Source of the DNA: Acanthosepion pharaonis
Taxonomy: Eukaryota; Mollusca; Cephalopoda; Sepiida; Sepiidae
Length of the DNA: 64,000 nt
Direction: 5' to 3'
NCBI GenBank assembly: GCA_903632075.3
Contig: CAHIKZ030005640.1
Coordinates: 1,078,604 to 1,142,603, forward strand
Shown here: in pieces, positions 45,200 through 55,808 of the stretch
Layout of the letters: each line of letters opens with the position of its first letter
Position numbering within the stretch: the stretch's first letter is position 1
Program-made: the position numbers and the translations under genes
Notes under the pieces: model-generated
Databases searched by the model: none
What the model was told of the DNA's origin: nothing
Seen by the model: only the letters and a program-made list of their open reading frames with translations

Positions 45200-45490
45200 T
45201 TTTCGTATTTATCTTAAAACATGTGATACCCAGGTGTTCAGTCTATGGTATTCTCAAAATCTTTCCGCCAAATCATATTTCTTTTGCCTCAAATCACTTT
45301 TTCATCTGTGAGAAAATATTCCGGCATTCCCTCATATAGGGAGATTGATGTTAGGGTCTCAGCTTTCTTTTCTTTTATTCTGAAATTTCTTCTTTTTTTA
45401 AATAGTTTATTTAGATTTGAGAAAGTGTATTCAGCAACCCCAACGCGCTCTCTGATTAAAGTCGTATTTTCCAGCTTCAGTTGAAATCCG
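45200..45490 (-). pseudogene. LINE-C post-RT fragment
   Basis: The minus strand reads TTLIRERVGVAEYTFSNLNK, LFKKRRNFRIKEKK and KRNMIWRKDFENTID. It corresponds to the segment between the RT core and the LGHIM block of LINE-C. There is one stop and no catalytic residues. Confidence 0.5.
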
Positions 45491-45639
45491 GCTCATATAT
45501 TTAAACTTTTGTATTGTTTGGTTTTGGCCTCACCAATTCTTGAAGACAACAATATATACTGCCATTTTACAATCAATTGATGATTCTTCCTTCCCACTTT
45601 CACTTTTTTTTAAGCATTCAACCCCAAGCAAGTTGGGAA

Positions 45640-46255
45640 GCCACTAGCACGCAAGCGGTTACAGAGTTGGAGCGAAAACAAAGAGGAGTGATAGAGGAAA
45701 GGATGAAGAGAAGGTTAGGGGATAGATCTGGAGACGTCGATTGGCATTATATTTCAATTGTTGGAGATTATAGCTATCAGGTAAACAAGAAATGGGGAGG
45801 GAGTTCCACAGGCGAGAAGTGAAAGAAATGAAGCTATTGGAGTAGAAGAGACGGTTATATTTAACAGTTTTGACAGTGAAAGGGTGAGAACGAGATGCCA
45901 GCCTAGTTGAGCGCTTAAATTCATGAAGTCTGGGAACCAGCAAAGAATCTCATCGGAGCAGTTATCGTTAAAATATTTGTGAAAATACAGAGGGGAGGGG
46001 CAACGACACGTCTGTGAGAGAGTGGCTGCAGACGATATGCCAGATCAAGGCAAATTACATTGCATATCCGTCTTTGGATTTTATCAAGGACCTTGAGACA
46101 ATTAGAAGGGGCTCCAGACCATATATGGTAGCATTACTGCATGCAAGGGTGAATGGTTGATTTGTAGATTTGAAGGAACGACTCCGGCGAGAAAAATTTC
46201 CTGGCGCAGCATAGGGAGCCAACTTTCCTAGCAGTGGACGAAGCTATTACCTTAT
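45640..46255 (-). pseudogene. LINE-A C-terminal half, best-preserved tail
   Basis: The frame 45943-45659 reads LVPRLHEFKRSTRLASRSHP, FTVKTVKYNRLFYSNSF, TSRLWNSLPISCLPDSYNLQ and QLKYNANRRL. Upstream (46255-45945, other frames) the nucleotide sequence follows 4860-5110 closely, including AATCAACCATT-AC-CTTGCATG and AAGGTCCTTGATAAAATCCA. That makes this the reverse-oriented relative of the copy at 4.4 kb. The RT catalytic box lies beyond the truncation. Confidence 0.75.
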
Positions 46256-46611
46256 TTTGTTAATTTTATGCCAAATAATTCTAAATACTCGTATATTTAC
46301 ATAACAGGTTAAGTCGAACAGTCTACGTTATTAGTGAGATTATAGAAGCTAACAATTTACGATATCGCTATCTTTATATACTTATTATGCCGTTTAATAC
46401 CTTTAAGCATACTTCATTAATGAAGTTGTTTTGAATTTGAACAAAATTAATTTTCATAATTCTAAATATATGCAAGTAGTAAGGACGTCGAATCTTGATT
46501 TACAAACATATTGCTCCGCTCGAAATCAATTCTCGTCCGGTATATAGTTACTAAAAGTAATTTTTCCCACGTAGGCTTTAAAAGACAATTTGAGATTGTG
46601 ATGCTTTTCAG

Positions 46612-46674
46612 TGTTAAAATACGAATTTGACATGTTTTGGGGGTCATTTCACGCCAACCAAGACAATAAAGCAG
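46612..46674 (+). CDS. Candidate internal coding exon, product unknown
   Basis: GATGCTTTTCAG ends at 46611, 63 bp follow, and the donor GCAG then GTAAGA begins at 46675. One frame (codons from 46614) is open across it and reads KYEFDMFWGSFHANQDNKA; the other two frames stop at once. It enters with two bases and leaves with one. The peptide is varied and not repeat-like, but I do not recognise it. No neighbouring exon in a compatible phase is visible. Confidence 0.35.
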
Positions 46675-46797
46675 GTAAGAAGCATACGTGATATGTCCCG
46701 GAAATGGATATATTTGTTCAAAGTAACAAAATGGTTTTGGACTACTATAACCGAGTAGGACAATCTAGCAGGTAACCGTAATGGACTGGTCCTCGTC

Positions 46798-46911
46798 GTA
46801 GAGGTAGGCAATAGGCGTAGACGATAGGCAATAGGCCTAGACAATAGGCCTAGACAATAGGCAAAGGCAATAGGCGTAGCTAATATACATCGTCAATAGG
46901 TGTACCTCTAC
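46798..46911. repeat. Minisatellite with palindromic ends
   Basis: About seven diverged copies of an AATAGGC(G/C)TAGAC-type unit lie between GTAGAGGTA (46798-46806) and its inverse TACCTCTAC (46903-46911), so the whole array could extrude as a stem-loop. Confidence 0.8.
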
Positions 46912-46959
46912 ATCAGTCTGTCTTTATGGCTGACACCAGCCAATCATATTACTTTGAGG

Positions 46960-47215
46960 GGGAGCTCAGGTGTATGCATATTCATTATATCAGTATGGTT
47001 TCTGTGTGCAAGATGATATGAGAAAAAGAAAAAAATTATTAAGGAGAAAGAACAATAAAATATCACGAATAAAGAAGACGGAAGATAACGATTGACATTG
47101 AATTTAAATGTTTGAAGACCAACATTGACTGGAAGGAATGAATTAGGAAGGGAGTCATCTGTGTCAGAAGCGATTCGTTTTATACACAATTTGAAAATAT
47201 TTTAATGTCTAAATT
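46960..47215 (-). pseudogene. LINE-A C-terminal scrap
   Basis: The frame 47189-46944 reads IKRIASDTDDSLPNSFLPVN, then VGLQTFKFNVNRYLPSSLF, the terminal block of LINE-A. Confidence 0.6.
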
Positions 47216-47402
47216 ATAGGTAATGTCAGGATTTCAACATCCATTCCTCAGGTATCATAGTTCGAGGATTCAAGCAGATTTTCGTCATTTATGCAAGATA
47301 AAACTTTATTCAACACGCAATGTGCTTTGGAACAGATAACAGTAGACATCACATTGTTTTAAACAAGTCCATATCCTTTTTATAGAAAGCAATGTAATTT
47401 CT

Positions 47403-47531
47403 TTACACCTGTCGATGGCACTGGCAAAGACACTTACGTTCACTTTCCAGACACCCGTGTCCATCATTGCACAATTTAATATATGAACTGGTTTTGAAAA
47501 CTGTATCCTGATATAATTTCAACAGAATTTG
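47403..47531 (-). CDS. Short cysteine-rich open frame, unknown
   Basis: A 42-codon stop-to-stop minus-strand frame ends YIKLCNDGHGCLESERKC followed by LCQCHRQV and TAA. Five cysteines are spaced C-x5-C-x6-C-x-C-x-C, with no ATG. A GTAAGTG donor lies inside it at 47435. Cysteine spacing this dense is unusual in random AT-rich DNA and could be a terminal exon of a secreted protein, but I recognise no family. Confidence 0.25.
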   Translation of the reverse strand, partial: QILLKLYQDTVFKTSSYIKLCNDGHGCLESERKCLCQCHRQV

Positions 47532-47539
47532 TCAGACGA

Positions 47540-48115
47540 TTTTGTGCACAAAATCCTTATCATGGAACTGGAGTTCACATTTCATTTATAAAACAAATGT
47601 GCTATCATTATTTTAGCCAAATACATCTGGTTGACAGAGACGAAGTTGAAGAGATTTATAAACCATTTTCTCAGAACGAGAGTGTTCGACATAGATGAAA
47701 GGCAGAGAAATGTAATCCAAAATAAGGAATGAATCTTACTCCTGGTCGAGTTATTACTGATAAATACATATGATGTATTTTTAAATGATATTATCTCGGG
47801 TTTCGCGTAAAGAAAATCCTTAAAGATTAGGAGAAACAAAGCACTTAGTGGGTGAGCGTTCTAATACCGATTCTCAAATTGAAACTCTTTAGAGATGTTG
47901 CTAAATTAAGACTACTTGAAATTGCGTTCCTCTAATTCTCAAAGTGAAAAAAAAATGTTGTTGAACTGAATTCAGATTATACTCGATCGCCACCTGGGAC
48001 CAAACAAAAATACTATTGGACCTGATTGTATAACATTACAGATACATTACTTGTAGAAATAATTGAAGGAAACTTATCCTGAAAGAGTCTCTCTATATTT
48101 CTGAGATTAGGTATT
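47540..48115. other. Unassigned stretch
   Basis: The 85-codon frame at 47582-47839(-) has no recognisable domain. Nothing else is seen. Confidence 0.4.
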
Positions 48116-48120
48116 ATGTA

Positions 48121-48205
48121 CAGTATTTACATTATCTTTGTCGCCATATTTGTCACAACGTTTCGGCCGTTTTACGCTTCGGCCTTCTTCAGGTGGGGAA
48201 CATGA
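48121..48205 (-). ncRNA. Hammerhead-like motif at the left PLE end
   Basis: Minus strand: stem I CAC (48195-48193), CTGAAGA (48192-48186), one extra A, stem II GGCC(G).../(C)GGCC, GAAA (48164-48161), minimal stem III CGTT (48160-48157), then GTG (48156-48154) complementary to CAC. It is the inverted twin of the motif at 48885-48925. The extra base before stem II is non-canonical. Cleavage is inferred only from the layout. Confidence 0.5.
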
Positions 48206-48541
48206 CTAAAGACTGTGTGTACGCTATCCCGTGCAGCTGCGGAAAAGAATATAAATGAGAGACAGGCCGCCCCCTAAGGTAAGGTTTCAAGAACACCAGA
48301 AAGCTGCAACGCGAGGGGAAGTAGAAAAATCAGGCGTGGCTGACCACATATGGAGAGAGAAGGGAGATCACCGCCCCCTGTGGGATCATGTTGAGATCAT
48401 AGACAGAGAACACCATTGGAAAATTCGTAGACTAAAGGAATCAGCACATATGCTAGGCCACAAAATCTCCTGAGCCGACCAAGCATAGAAATAAATACAA
48501 TATGGGAACCAGTAATAAGGAGTGCCAGAGAAAAGCAATGA
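48200..48541 (+). pseudogene. Penelope-like element GIY-YIG endonuclease fragment
   Basis: The frame from 48211 reads DCVYAIPCSCGKEYK, stop, ETGR. VYAI is the GIY-like strand, and the second strand (Y-x-G) is destroyed by the stop. After a frameshift it continues KVRFQEHQKAATRGEVEKSG, VADHIWREKGDH and DREHHWKIRRLKESAHML (to about 48470). After a second shift it reads LSRPSIEINTIWEPVIRSAR and ends at TGA near 48541. The order PCxCGK-Y, ETGR, R-EH and KESxHM is typical of the C-terminal endonuclease of Penelope-like retroelements. The RT is missing: the copy is truncated just upstream. Confidence 0.85.
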
Positions 48542-48660
48542 TAATAAAGTTGCAAAATGAACTCTGGTAATGACATGCAATGATAACAGCAAAATTGCAA
48601 TATGAGCACTGGTTAAAAAAAAAAATGATGCTGAAAACAATAGGTTTATAATACTCAGAA

Positions 48661-48978
48661 GTTCATACCCAGATGTCCTCATGGCACAGTGGATAAAGGC
48701 GTTGGTTAAATCCAGTGACAGACACAAAGAAGGTGAGTTCAATACCTGGTTAAGGCAGTAGAGAACTTTCAGAGGGAAAATTAGCAGGAGATAACTGATA
48801 ACTGACATCCATCAAACATGGCACGTGGAACTAGAACAGTCTACCCCAATGATCGAAATAAAGGGTTCAGTTCGAAATTCCAAACACCTGAAGAAGGCCG
48901 AGCGTACAACGGCCGAAACGTTGTGACAAATATGGCGACAAAGATGAGGACAATAGTCCGACTAATGTAAATAATGCT
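48661..48978 (+). mobile_element. tRNA-headed SINE-like unit with a PLE-type hammerhead tail
   Basis: A box TGGCACAGTGG at 48682-48692 and B-box-like GTTCAATACC at 48737-48746 form a tRNA-like head. A body (GGCACGTGGAACTAGAACAG and AATAAAGGGTTCAGTTCG) leads to the hammerhead-like motif and the TAATGTAAATA end. A second copy without any GIY-YIG sequence lies at 59541-59830(-), which argues that head, body and tail form one unit. Alternatively the tRNA-like part is simply inside the PLE 3' region. Confidence 0.55.
48885..48925 (+). ncRNA. Hammerhead-like motif at the right PLE end
   Basis: Stem I CAC 48885-48887, CTGAAGA 48888-48894, extra A, stem II GGCCG/CGGCC 48896-48900/48910-48914, GAAA 48915-48918, CGTT 48919-48922, GTG 48923-48925. 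All pairings are perfect and match the minus-strand twin at 48154-48195. Confidence 0.55.
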
Positions 48979-49316
48979 TATCTTGAAAATTGTCTGCTCT
49001 CAGAAACTTTGTTGATTTGAGCAGTGTCTTGTCATGTGTAATATCCAGAGAAGTTTCAAAAGCCTTCAAAAAATCACATGTATATTTTAAATAGCGGAAA
49101 ATCTCATATCTCATGATAAATTATCATGGTGGAAATTATTCATTGAATATATATTAATGTTTAACATCAATCTGAGGTCATTGAAAGACGAATCCTACAT
49201 TAAGATTGTATGAACAATTCTAGTTTTAAGAATGGATATTTCATTATAATATTTTTGTGAAAAACAAAACTGATTGTTTCAGACGCAGTTCCTACGATTT
49301 AAACTATAGCTATGAA

Positions 49317-49318
<2 letters not shown>

Positions 49319-49380
<62 letters not shown>
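49319..49380. repeat. (TA)n microsatellite
   Basis: TA array. Confidence 0.97.
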
Positions 49381-49381
<1 letters not shown>

Positions 49382-49809
49382 GATACAGAAGTGATGTTTA
49401 ATTGTTTTATTAATCCGATAACTTTTATTACGTAAACATTAATATTAGTCGATAACACTATTTCGGTAAACACTCCGTTTATTTAGTAAACAGTAAACAG
49501 TATATAGGTTTATTTTTGTCTAATGACTGGATATTCAAGAAATGATAGGAAATATGCGTTTTACTGCAGGATTTGAACCTTTGTCTACTTCAAGGGAATC
49601 TACCATTTGATCCGGAATACATTACTAGTCGGACACGAAATTCAGATAAGTGCATACCATTCACTCAGATGAATCTGTGTCGAGATCCCATAGCTTCTCA
49701 GTTTTATATACATATTAGTATATATTTATTTTAACCCCTTGTTTTTATTTCGTCATATGAAATAGACACCACTTTTTATCTCTCAATCACTGCATTATAC
49801 TCCTGCTTA

Positions 49810-49835
49810 AACACACACACACACGCACACAGACG

Positions 49836-49902
<67 letters not shown>
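49810..49902. repeat. (CA)n-(TA)n compound microsatellite
   Basis: CA array, then TA array. Confidence 0.96.
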
Positions 49903-49904
<2 letters not shown>

Positions 49905-49911
49905 TTATATA

Positions 49912-50165
49912 TATATATAAATCAGAAGATGTCTGTGTATGTTTTGTGTGTGTGTTTTTGTGTCTGTGTATGCTATTTATGCAATTCCACATTTCTCGAC
50001 GGATTTTGACGAAATTGTACTCACATGTTGCAGATTTACCAAATGAAATTAAAACCAATGTTTCAATCTCCAGGCCTAAACCCCGGATAGCAGAAAAAAA
50101 AAATCAGTTCGACTATTTGCAAAACCAAGTCAAATTTACACGCGATCAAAATTTTTACTGGATGA
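49912..50165 (+). mobile_element. Possible Helitron-like 5' end, diverged
   Basis: TATATAAATCAGAAGATGTC, a GT-rich run, then TCTCGACGGATTTTGACGAA and ACTCACATGTTGCAGATTTA parallel the start of 58817-59000 (TATAAAAGGCAGGATGTGTG, TTCGACGGATTTGAACCAAA, TGCACATGCTCCAAGTTAGC). The 3' side is unrecognised. Confidence 0.4.
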
Positions 50166-50329
50166 GCTGATGATATTTGCACTTAATGCAAAAGATGACT
50201 CAAGGTACGAGATTTATGTAGAGGACTTGACAGTTTTCCCGTGACATTGGCTTCACACATTTCACAAATTGAAAAAAAAAAACTGTACAAAATAAGGTTT
50301 TTCGTAGCACTTAAAAAAGAAAAATAGAA

Positions 50330-50927
50330 TAAATTACTCATTTTATTTTATCCGATTTTCTTCAAACATGTGGCAAAGATGTCTTCCATAATGCATGAAT
50401 AACATCCTGCTCACTCTTTCGCGTATAACAAAAATCCACCACAAACTGTTCAAAGAGCTATTTTGGGGGGAAATTTGCCATGTAAATTACATATGAGAAA
50501 TAAGTTGTTTTGGTACAATTTTTAGTTTCGATTATTTCAGTTAAGTGGACGAAATCTAGGAAAAATTAAGTCTAAAATCGGCTTTTGCCATTTAGTCAAC
50601 CGTTTCTTCATATGATTCCATCCGAAATTGGTATTTCAACAACATATGATTCAATGATTGTTTGAGAAGTATTATTTAAGCGTTAAAAGGGAAAATTTCC
50701 GAAGAACCTCTTATTACCATCAGCTTTACGGTAAACATTGCGAAGGAGAGGGCATTGATGCGCTGGCAATTTCAGTTAAATCAACCTCTGACGTTTCATC
50801 CCTGCTTGTTTTTCATTATTAGATTTTTGAACAATGCCTTACTATTTGAAAGTTATTACGGCCATTGGAATTCTACTGAATATTTACAAATCTGAAACAA
50901 TTTTACCCAGATCAACATGCACAAAAG

Positions 50928-50930
<3 letters not shown>
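50330..50930. other. Unassigned stretch
   Basis: No gene recognised. It may continue the Helitron-like element to its left. Confidence 0.35.

Positions 50931-50933
<3 letters not shown>

Positions 50934-50984
<51 letters not shown>
50934..50984. repeat. (TA)n microsatellite
   Basis: TA array. Confidence 0.97.
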
Positions 50985-50986
<2 letters not shown>

Positions 50987-50989
50987 ACG

Positions 50990-52685
50990 ATTTAATGCAC
51001 TACCTGTTTCCCTGAGCCCTTTCTGTGGCAGCATGAGTAATTGAAATATGCATCAAATATTAGTAATGCAGAGACGGTTCATCAACGAATCATGGGGCAT
51101 GTGAAGACATTCACTACCATGTGATAAGGTCCGCCAGTCAAGGATCCGACGGCTGAATGCAAGTGTAGAAGCAAGCGTAACACATTTTGATCATTTGTTA
51201 TGAGTTGGTGTTTTCAGCATGGCATTTTTGGCATATGCTTCTATGGTTATTTTAACTCTTGTTTGCGTCAGCGGATTTCCGAAATTGACAAAAAATAGAT
51301 GCATAAATAAATAAAAAAATAAATATTTAAATTGTAAATTAAATAATTTAATTTACTGCAATACTTAAACGTAATAGCGCAAAAATGAAGAATTTGCGGT
51401 CATATTGCTTGTCTTGGATTTGTTGTGAGAAACCGACTCCCAAAATTTTAAAAATACACACCACATATATACTCACCGCATATATAGGCCTGTGCGTGCG
51501 TGTATATTTGTGTGTGCGCGTGTGTGCGTCTATGTATGCATTTCTCTGTGTAAGTGTCTGTGTGTTTGGGTGTTTACGATTGTATGCCTGCCACTGTGTG
51601 AATATTATGTTATGAACATATTAACGGTTGTGAATATTCTGGACTCTCAGTAAAGCAAATAGGATCCTTAAATTCCCCACATTTTCCCAAAATGTAAACA
51701 ATATGCGTTTTGATTTTTTTACGTCGTTAATGCAATATTATTTCGCGTACATTATTTACTTTAGAAAATTCTTTTAACCTCTTCAAATGGTTTCGTGAAT
51801 ATTTGCTCCCAAAATAAATAGATTAACTATTTGAAAAAAAATGTAATTAATAATCTCCACAAGCCGATTCTGCTCCTCCTCCAAAAATATAAAAGAAAGA
51901 AAAAAACATATGAACAAACACAAACGCATACACAAACGCAGACACAGACACACGCACATATATATATATCAATATTATATATATATATATATATATATAC
52001 GGTGAAAGAGTGTATTCAGTAATCACTACTCAAATTTGGGATTGTGATGTAGATTAAAATGGTAATTATTCACTCAAACATACACATATACATACAAAAA
52101 CACAGAAATGCACACACAAACACACAGATAAACACATACACATGCATACACACACACAAACAAGCGCACACAGAGACACACGCACAAAAACACACACTCA
52201 CATCTGGCATTTCTTTTCAGGTAATCACTTAAATATCCCGATTGCAACGAAAACGTCCCTGTGATTAAAAATCCTTAGTTTTTATACCTGAAAATCCTCA
52301 GATTTTATACTATAAGATTTTACCCAAATTCTAAGATATGTATGTTTAAAAGCAGGAACCATCATCCTTCTATAGTAATGAAAATTTGTCGTGATGTCAT
52401 TCATGATTTCCAAAGGAAAAAGAAATTGCGTCAAAATTCGGGCGGCTTTTGATAGCATAATTCGACGGAAAAAGACACAAAAATTTATAAGATAAAATAA
52501 AGACGAGAAATGTTTTAGTTTCTAAAAAATAACAGGACAACACAATATAGAAATATGTTTTAAGGAATTGGATATAAAAACAAAAAATAGTACATGTCAA
52601 AAATGTTTCCTTCGGTTTCTAAGAATTAGACTTTTCACCTGTCAAGAAAAACATCCGCAGAGTGTATATTAAATTTTAAATGACC
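50990..52685. other. Unassigned stretch with CA/GT-rich runs
   Basis: GT-rich run 51487-51560, CA-rich runs 51918-51957 and 52078-52200, TA array 51957-52000. No gene recognised. Confidence 0.5.

Positions 52686-52690
<5 letters not shown>

Positions 52691-52760
<70 letters not shown>
52691..52760. repeat. (TA)n microsatellite
   Basis: TA array immediately 5' of a SINE-S1 copy. Confidence 0.97.
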
Positions 52761-52763
<3 letters not shown>

Positions 52764-52774
52764 GAAAGGTGTGA

Positions 52775-53068
52775 ATCTTCTTCTCCCTCCAGCTATGGGT
52801 AAAATAGCAGGACAGACTGGGTCCTATAGCCTTGGATAGCAACTGGTCTAGGAGAAGGACAACTCTGAATTCAAAACCTGAGGGGGGTGTTTGGGAACCT
52901 TGTGGTAAGTAGTGCACCAGGTCTCTGTATTCGGCCCTTCAAAAAGTATGGATGGTCCTGCACGAGGCCTTCACCACTATAATCAAATCTCATGTGCCGG
53001 TGTCGGACTGTCAGTTTCCTGAAACTGATCTGCTTCACCCTCATACGTCGAACCCGACGGGAGAATCG

Positions 53069-53070
<2 letters not shown>
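52775..53070 (+). mobile_element. SINE-S1, 5'-truncated copy
   Basis: Begins CTTCTTCTCCCTCCAGCTAT and matches 5820-6076 throughout its later part (TCACCACTATAATCAAATCT, CCCTCATACGTCGAAC). It ends in TA then GT arrays, as the 5.8-kb copy ends in TA. Confidence 0.8.

Positions 53071-53071
<1 letters not shown>

Positions 53072-53156
<85 letters not shown>
53072..53156. repeat. (TA)n-(GT)n compound microsatellite
   Basis: Tail of the SINE-S1 copy to its left. Confidence 0.96.
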
Positions 53157-53157
<1 letters not shown>

Positions 53158-53159
53158 TA

Positions 53160-54565
53160 GCCAGCAAATTGTCTTTTAGACATGTTGATTAAATAAATTA
53201 CAGATATTATGTCTGCTATTTTTAATAATATCTATTCATACTTACATATTATCATCCGTGTATTGCAATTAAACGTTTAATTTTTTTTCCATTTCTCAAA
53301 TACCTTCCGTTCTTCTCCCGAGATAATCTTTAGGTGTGTACGTCGTAATACAAAATATGTTCAATCGTTGCATATGAAAGCAAAACAGAAAGAAAAATTC
53401 ATTAATGGATATCATAAAACAGTTTTGTATTACTACTTGCACCTGTGAATAACAGACTGAAATTATTACCGTAATTCTGATATTTAAGTTTGCTTAATGT
53501 TATTATCTTTGTGTTGTAGAGTAGTTTTCACAGTGGAGGCTTGTATTTTCAACTAAGTCGTCCTAAATTAGGTTCGACGTACAAAACGCTAGGAACTTGA
53601 AATAAGAGTTAATGACACAGCAATCTAGTTGTGATGGATGATACATGAATGTCTGACATCGACTGACTCGCTCAACACCACTGAGCCCAACTGGCGACCG
53701 CTACTAATACTACTACTTATTATGTGTGGGAGAGTCTATTAATAATAGAATAGGTACGTTCATGTAGGACACTTTGTTATCTACACATACCTTGCAATGC
53801 CGACTCTGTAACTCATTGTACTGTACCATTACTTTTACTAGTGATCTGCGACTATATGCTTTATGCCGTTGCAATCAGAGTCTATTATGGATAGGAATAC
53901 TTTGTCTCCTGAAGAATATTACCTCCTATACAAATTTCATTCACATTTTTTTACACCTCTACAGGATGATTTGTATTCAGAGTTTGCCATTTAGATTAGG
54001 TTTCGACCCATCCTCTTCTGGTATTTACCCATATCTGGATGTAGATAAGATTGATAAGATTGATTCATATCATTACAGGATATGTGCGCGAAAGAGAATA
54101 CAATAATCTTCGATTGGAATCAAACATCTGGTCTCTAATTTCTCACGGCTAATGAGCGACTCTGTTCTGCTATCACACATATAGTTTTCTAAAAGTGGTT
54201 TGTATGATAGTCATTGTAATGAATTAAACCGAGATTTGAAAACTGATTTTCATTCCAAGACGCTCAACAATCTGCCAATAATACATATTTGATTTAGTTA
54301 CTAAGTATATGTTCTTATTATTTCTTAAATTATTTTTTCTTTTATAAAGCCGTATAAAGAATTGTTAAATTACTATCTCCTACATATTATCAGGTCAGAG
54401 GCTTATTTTCTTCCCTTAACAAAGAAAGACGTATTACAACAACAACGCTTCAACATGAGTAAACAGAACACTCGGGATTACGGACCATGACCAGAACAAT
54501 CGACCTCCACTTTGAAATTTCAGAACAGCTGAATATTGCATAATTCAGAAATAAATAGCAGAAAT
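53160..54565. other. Unassigned intergenic stretch
   Basis: The 110-codon frame at 53774-54106 has no recognisable domain or splice context. Nothing else is seen. Confidence 0.45.
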
Positions 54566-54569
54566 ATGA

Positions 54570-54570
<1 letters not shown>

Positions 54571-54604
<34 letters not shown>
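54571..54604. repeat. (TA)n microsatellite
   Basis: Short TA array. Confidence 0.95.
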
Positions 54605-54606
<2 letters not shown>

Positions 54607-54926
54607 CAGTGTGTGTGTATTTGTGTAGGAACACCTGTTTACACGTTTCATTGAAGGTATCTCTCAAAGCATAGCAATTAAAATTTCATTATATTTTTTC
54701 TTACACAAGATAATCTTTTTGACATAGCTTGTGTAAGGATACAAAAAAAGATCTTTGGATACGAGCGGTTTCGGCTGTTCTATTAGCCATTATAATATAT
54801 CTAGTTATTCTTTTTCCTCGAGATATCTAGATTTATTTTATTTTCAAAAATAATTCTTAACTATATGAATCATGAAAACTACTACAATGTGTTGAATGCG
54901 TTTAGTTCAGAAATATATATATATAT

Positions 54927-55172
54927 TGTTGTGAGACCGTAATATACCTACAACATGGACTCTTACAGGACTATATAAAGTATGCGATATAACACTCTAG
55001 GAGAAGAGGAGGAAAGAGAGAAAGAAAGAGTATTCTAATACCGTAGTATCAGCTGCGTATGGCTACCAATATTAGACACTAGCATATAGTAAGCCCGGTT
55101 ACACTTACACTATCTTTCTTACTTCTAACCCGTGTTCCGTGATTTCCTTCCGTGGTCCCAACTTTGGGTCCA

Positions 55173-55177
<5 letters not shown>
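54927..55177 (+). mobile_element. Probable solo LTR
   Basis: A 251-bp unit starts TGTTGTGAGACC and ends GGGTCCACATCA. A TATA box (CTATATAAAG, 54971-54980) sits about 45 bp from its start, and a pyrimidine-rich 3' part follows. It lies between TA sequence on both sides, so a TATAT target duplication is possible but cannot be proven in TA DNA. No primer-binding site, coding region or second LTR adjoins it. The Gypsy- or BEL-like class cannot be decided. Confidence 0.45.

Positions 55178-55228
<51 letters not shown>
55178..55228. repeat. (TA)n microsatellite
   Basis: TA array at the right edge of the LTR-like unit. Confidence 0.97.
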
Positions 55229-55229
<1 letters not shown>

Positions 55230-55231
<2 letters not shown>

Positions 55232-55765
55232 GTATGCTATGGCGATTGACGTTTGGTGACATCTGGATCGTCCCCGACATTTTATTTAATAAATACTTCT
55301 TGGCCAGGTGTACGGGCAGATATCGTTCTTTCTCTATCCATAGTTTGTGGCGACACTGATACTGTCTCAGCAATGCAATGATAAACAGCAGCAAAGTTTG
55401 GATGACTCGGCTGCCTTCGTTTTGGAAACTTAATACAATCTTATACAGCCGTGCAGCCTTGCAAATGTATGAAAAATCATATCTGCCAGCTCATGCTATG
55501 AATATACTGCCATTGTTAAACGGGACACTTCTCATTTACCTTACGACTAAACACGTTAAATGTTGAATACAGAGTAGCCAAATTTGTACACGAATGACAA
55601 ATGCAACCTAGTCTCTTTGGAAACACAGCGCCATCTACCGTAAGCCTTCATTTAAATTAATTAGTCGTAAACGGGATATTTGCGAACATATATTTATATG
55701 GACTTCTGACCTTTTTTTGGTGTGAGGAACCTGTCCCTATTCTTTGCAAAAGTATTTTTGATAGA
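55230..55765. other. Unassigned, slightly GC-richer stretch
   Basis: An open frame at 55378-55566 and one on the minus strand at 55125-55394 show no domain. It may belong to the LTR element to its left. Confidence 0.35.
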
Positions 55766-55766
55766 A

Positions 55767-55770
<4 letters not shown>

Positions 55771-55804
<34 letters not shown>
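55771..55804. repeat. (TA)n microsatellite
   Basis: TA array at the left edge of MITE-like repeat M1. Confidence 0.95.

Positions 55805-55805
<1 letters not shown>

Positions 55806-55808
<3 letters not shown>

Noticed and set aside
52870..53167. 98-codon minus-strand frame
   Set aside because: Antisense shadow of SINE-S1 and its microsatellite tail.
54735..54775. Stem-loop followed by GAAAC on the minus strand, resembling the PLE hammerhead motif
   Set aside because: The CTGANGA box is absent (TTATAAT) and no NUH triplet follows GAAA at a usable distance.
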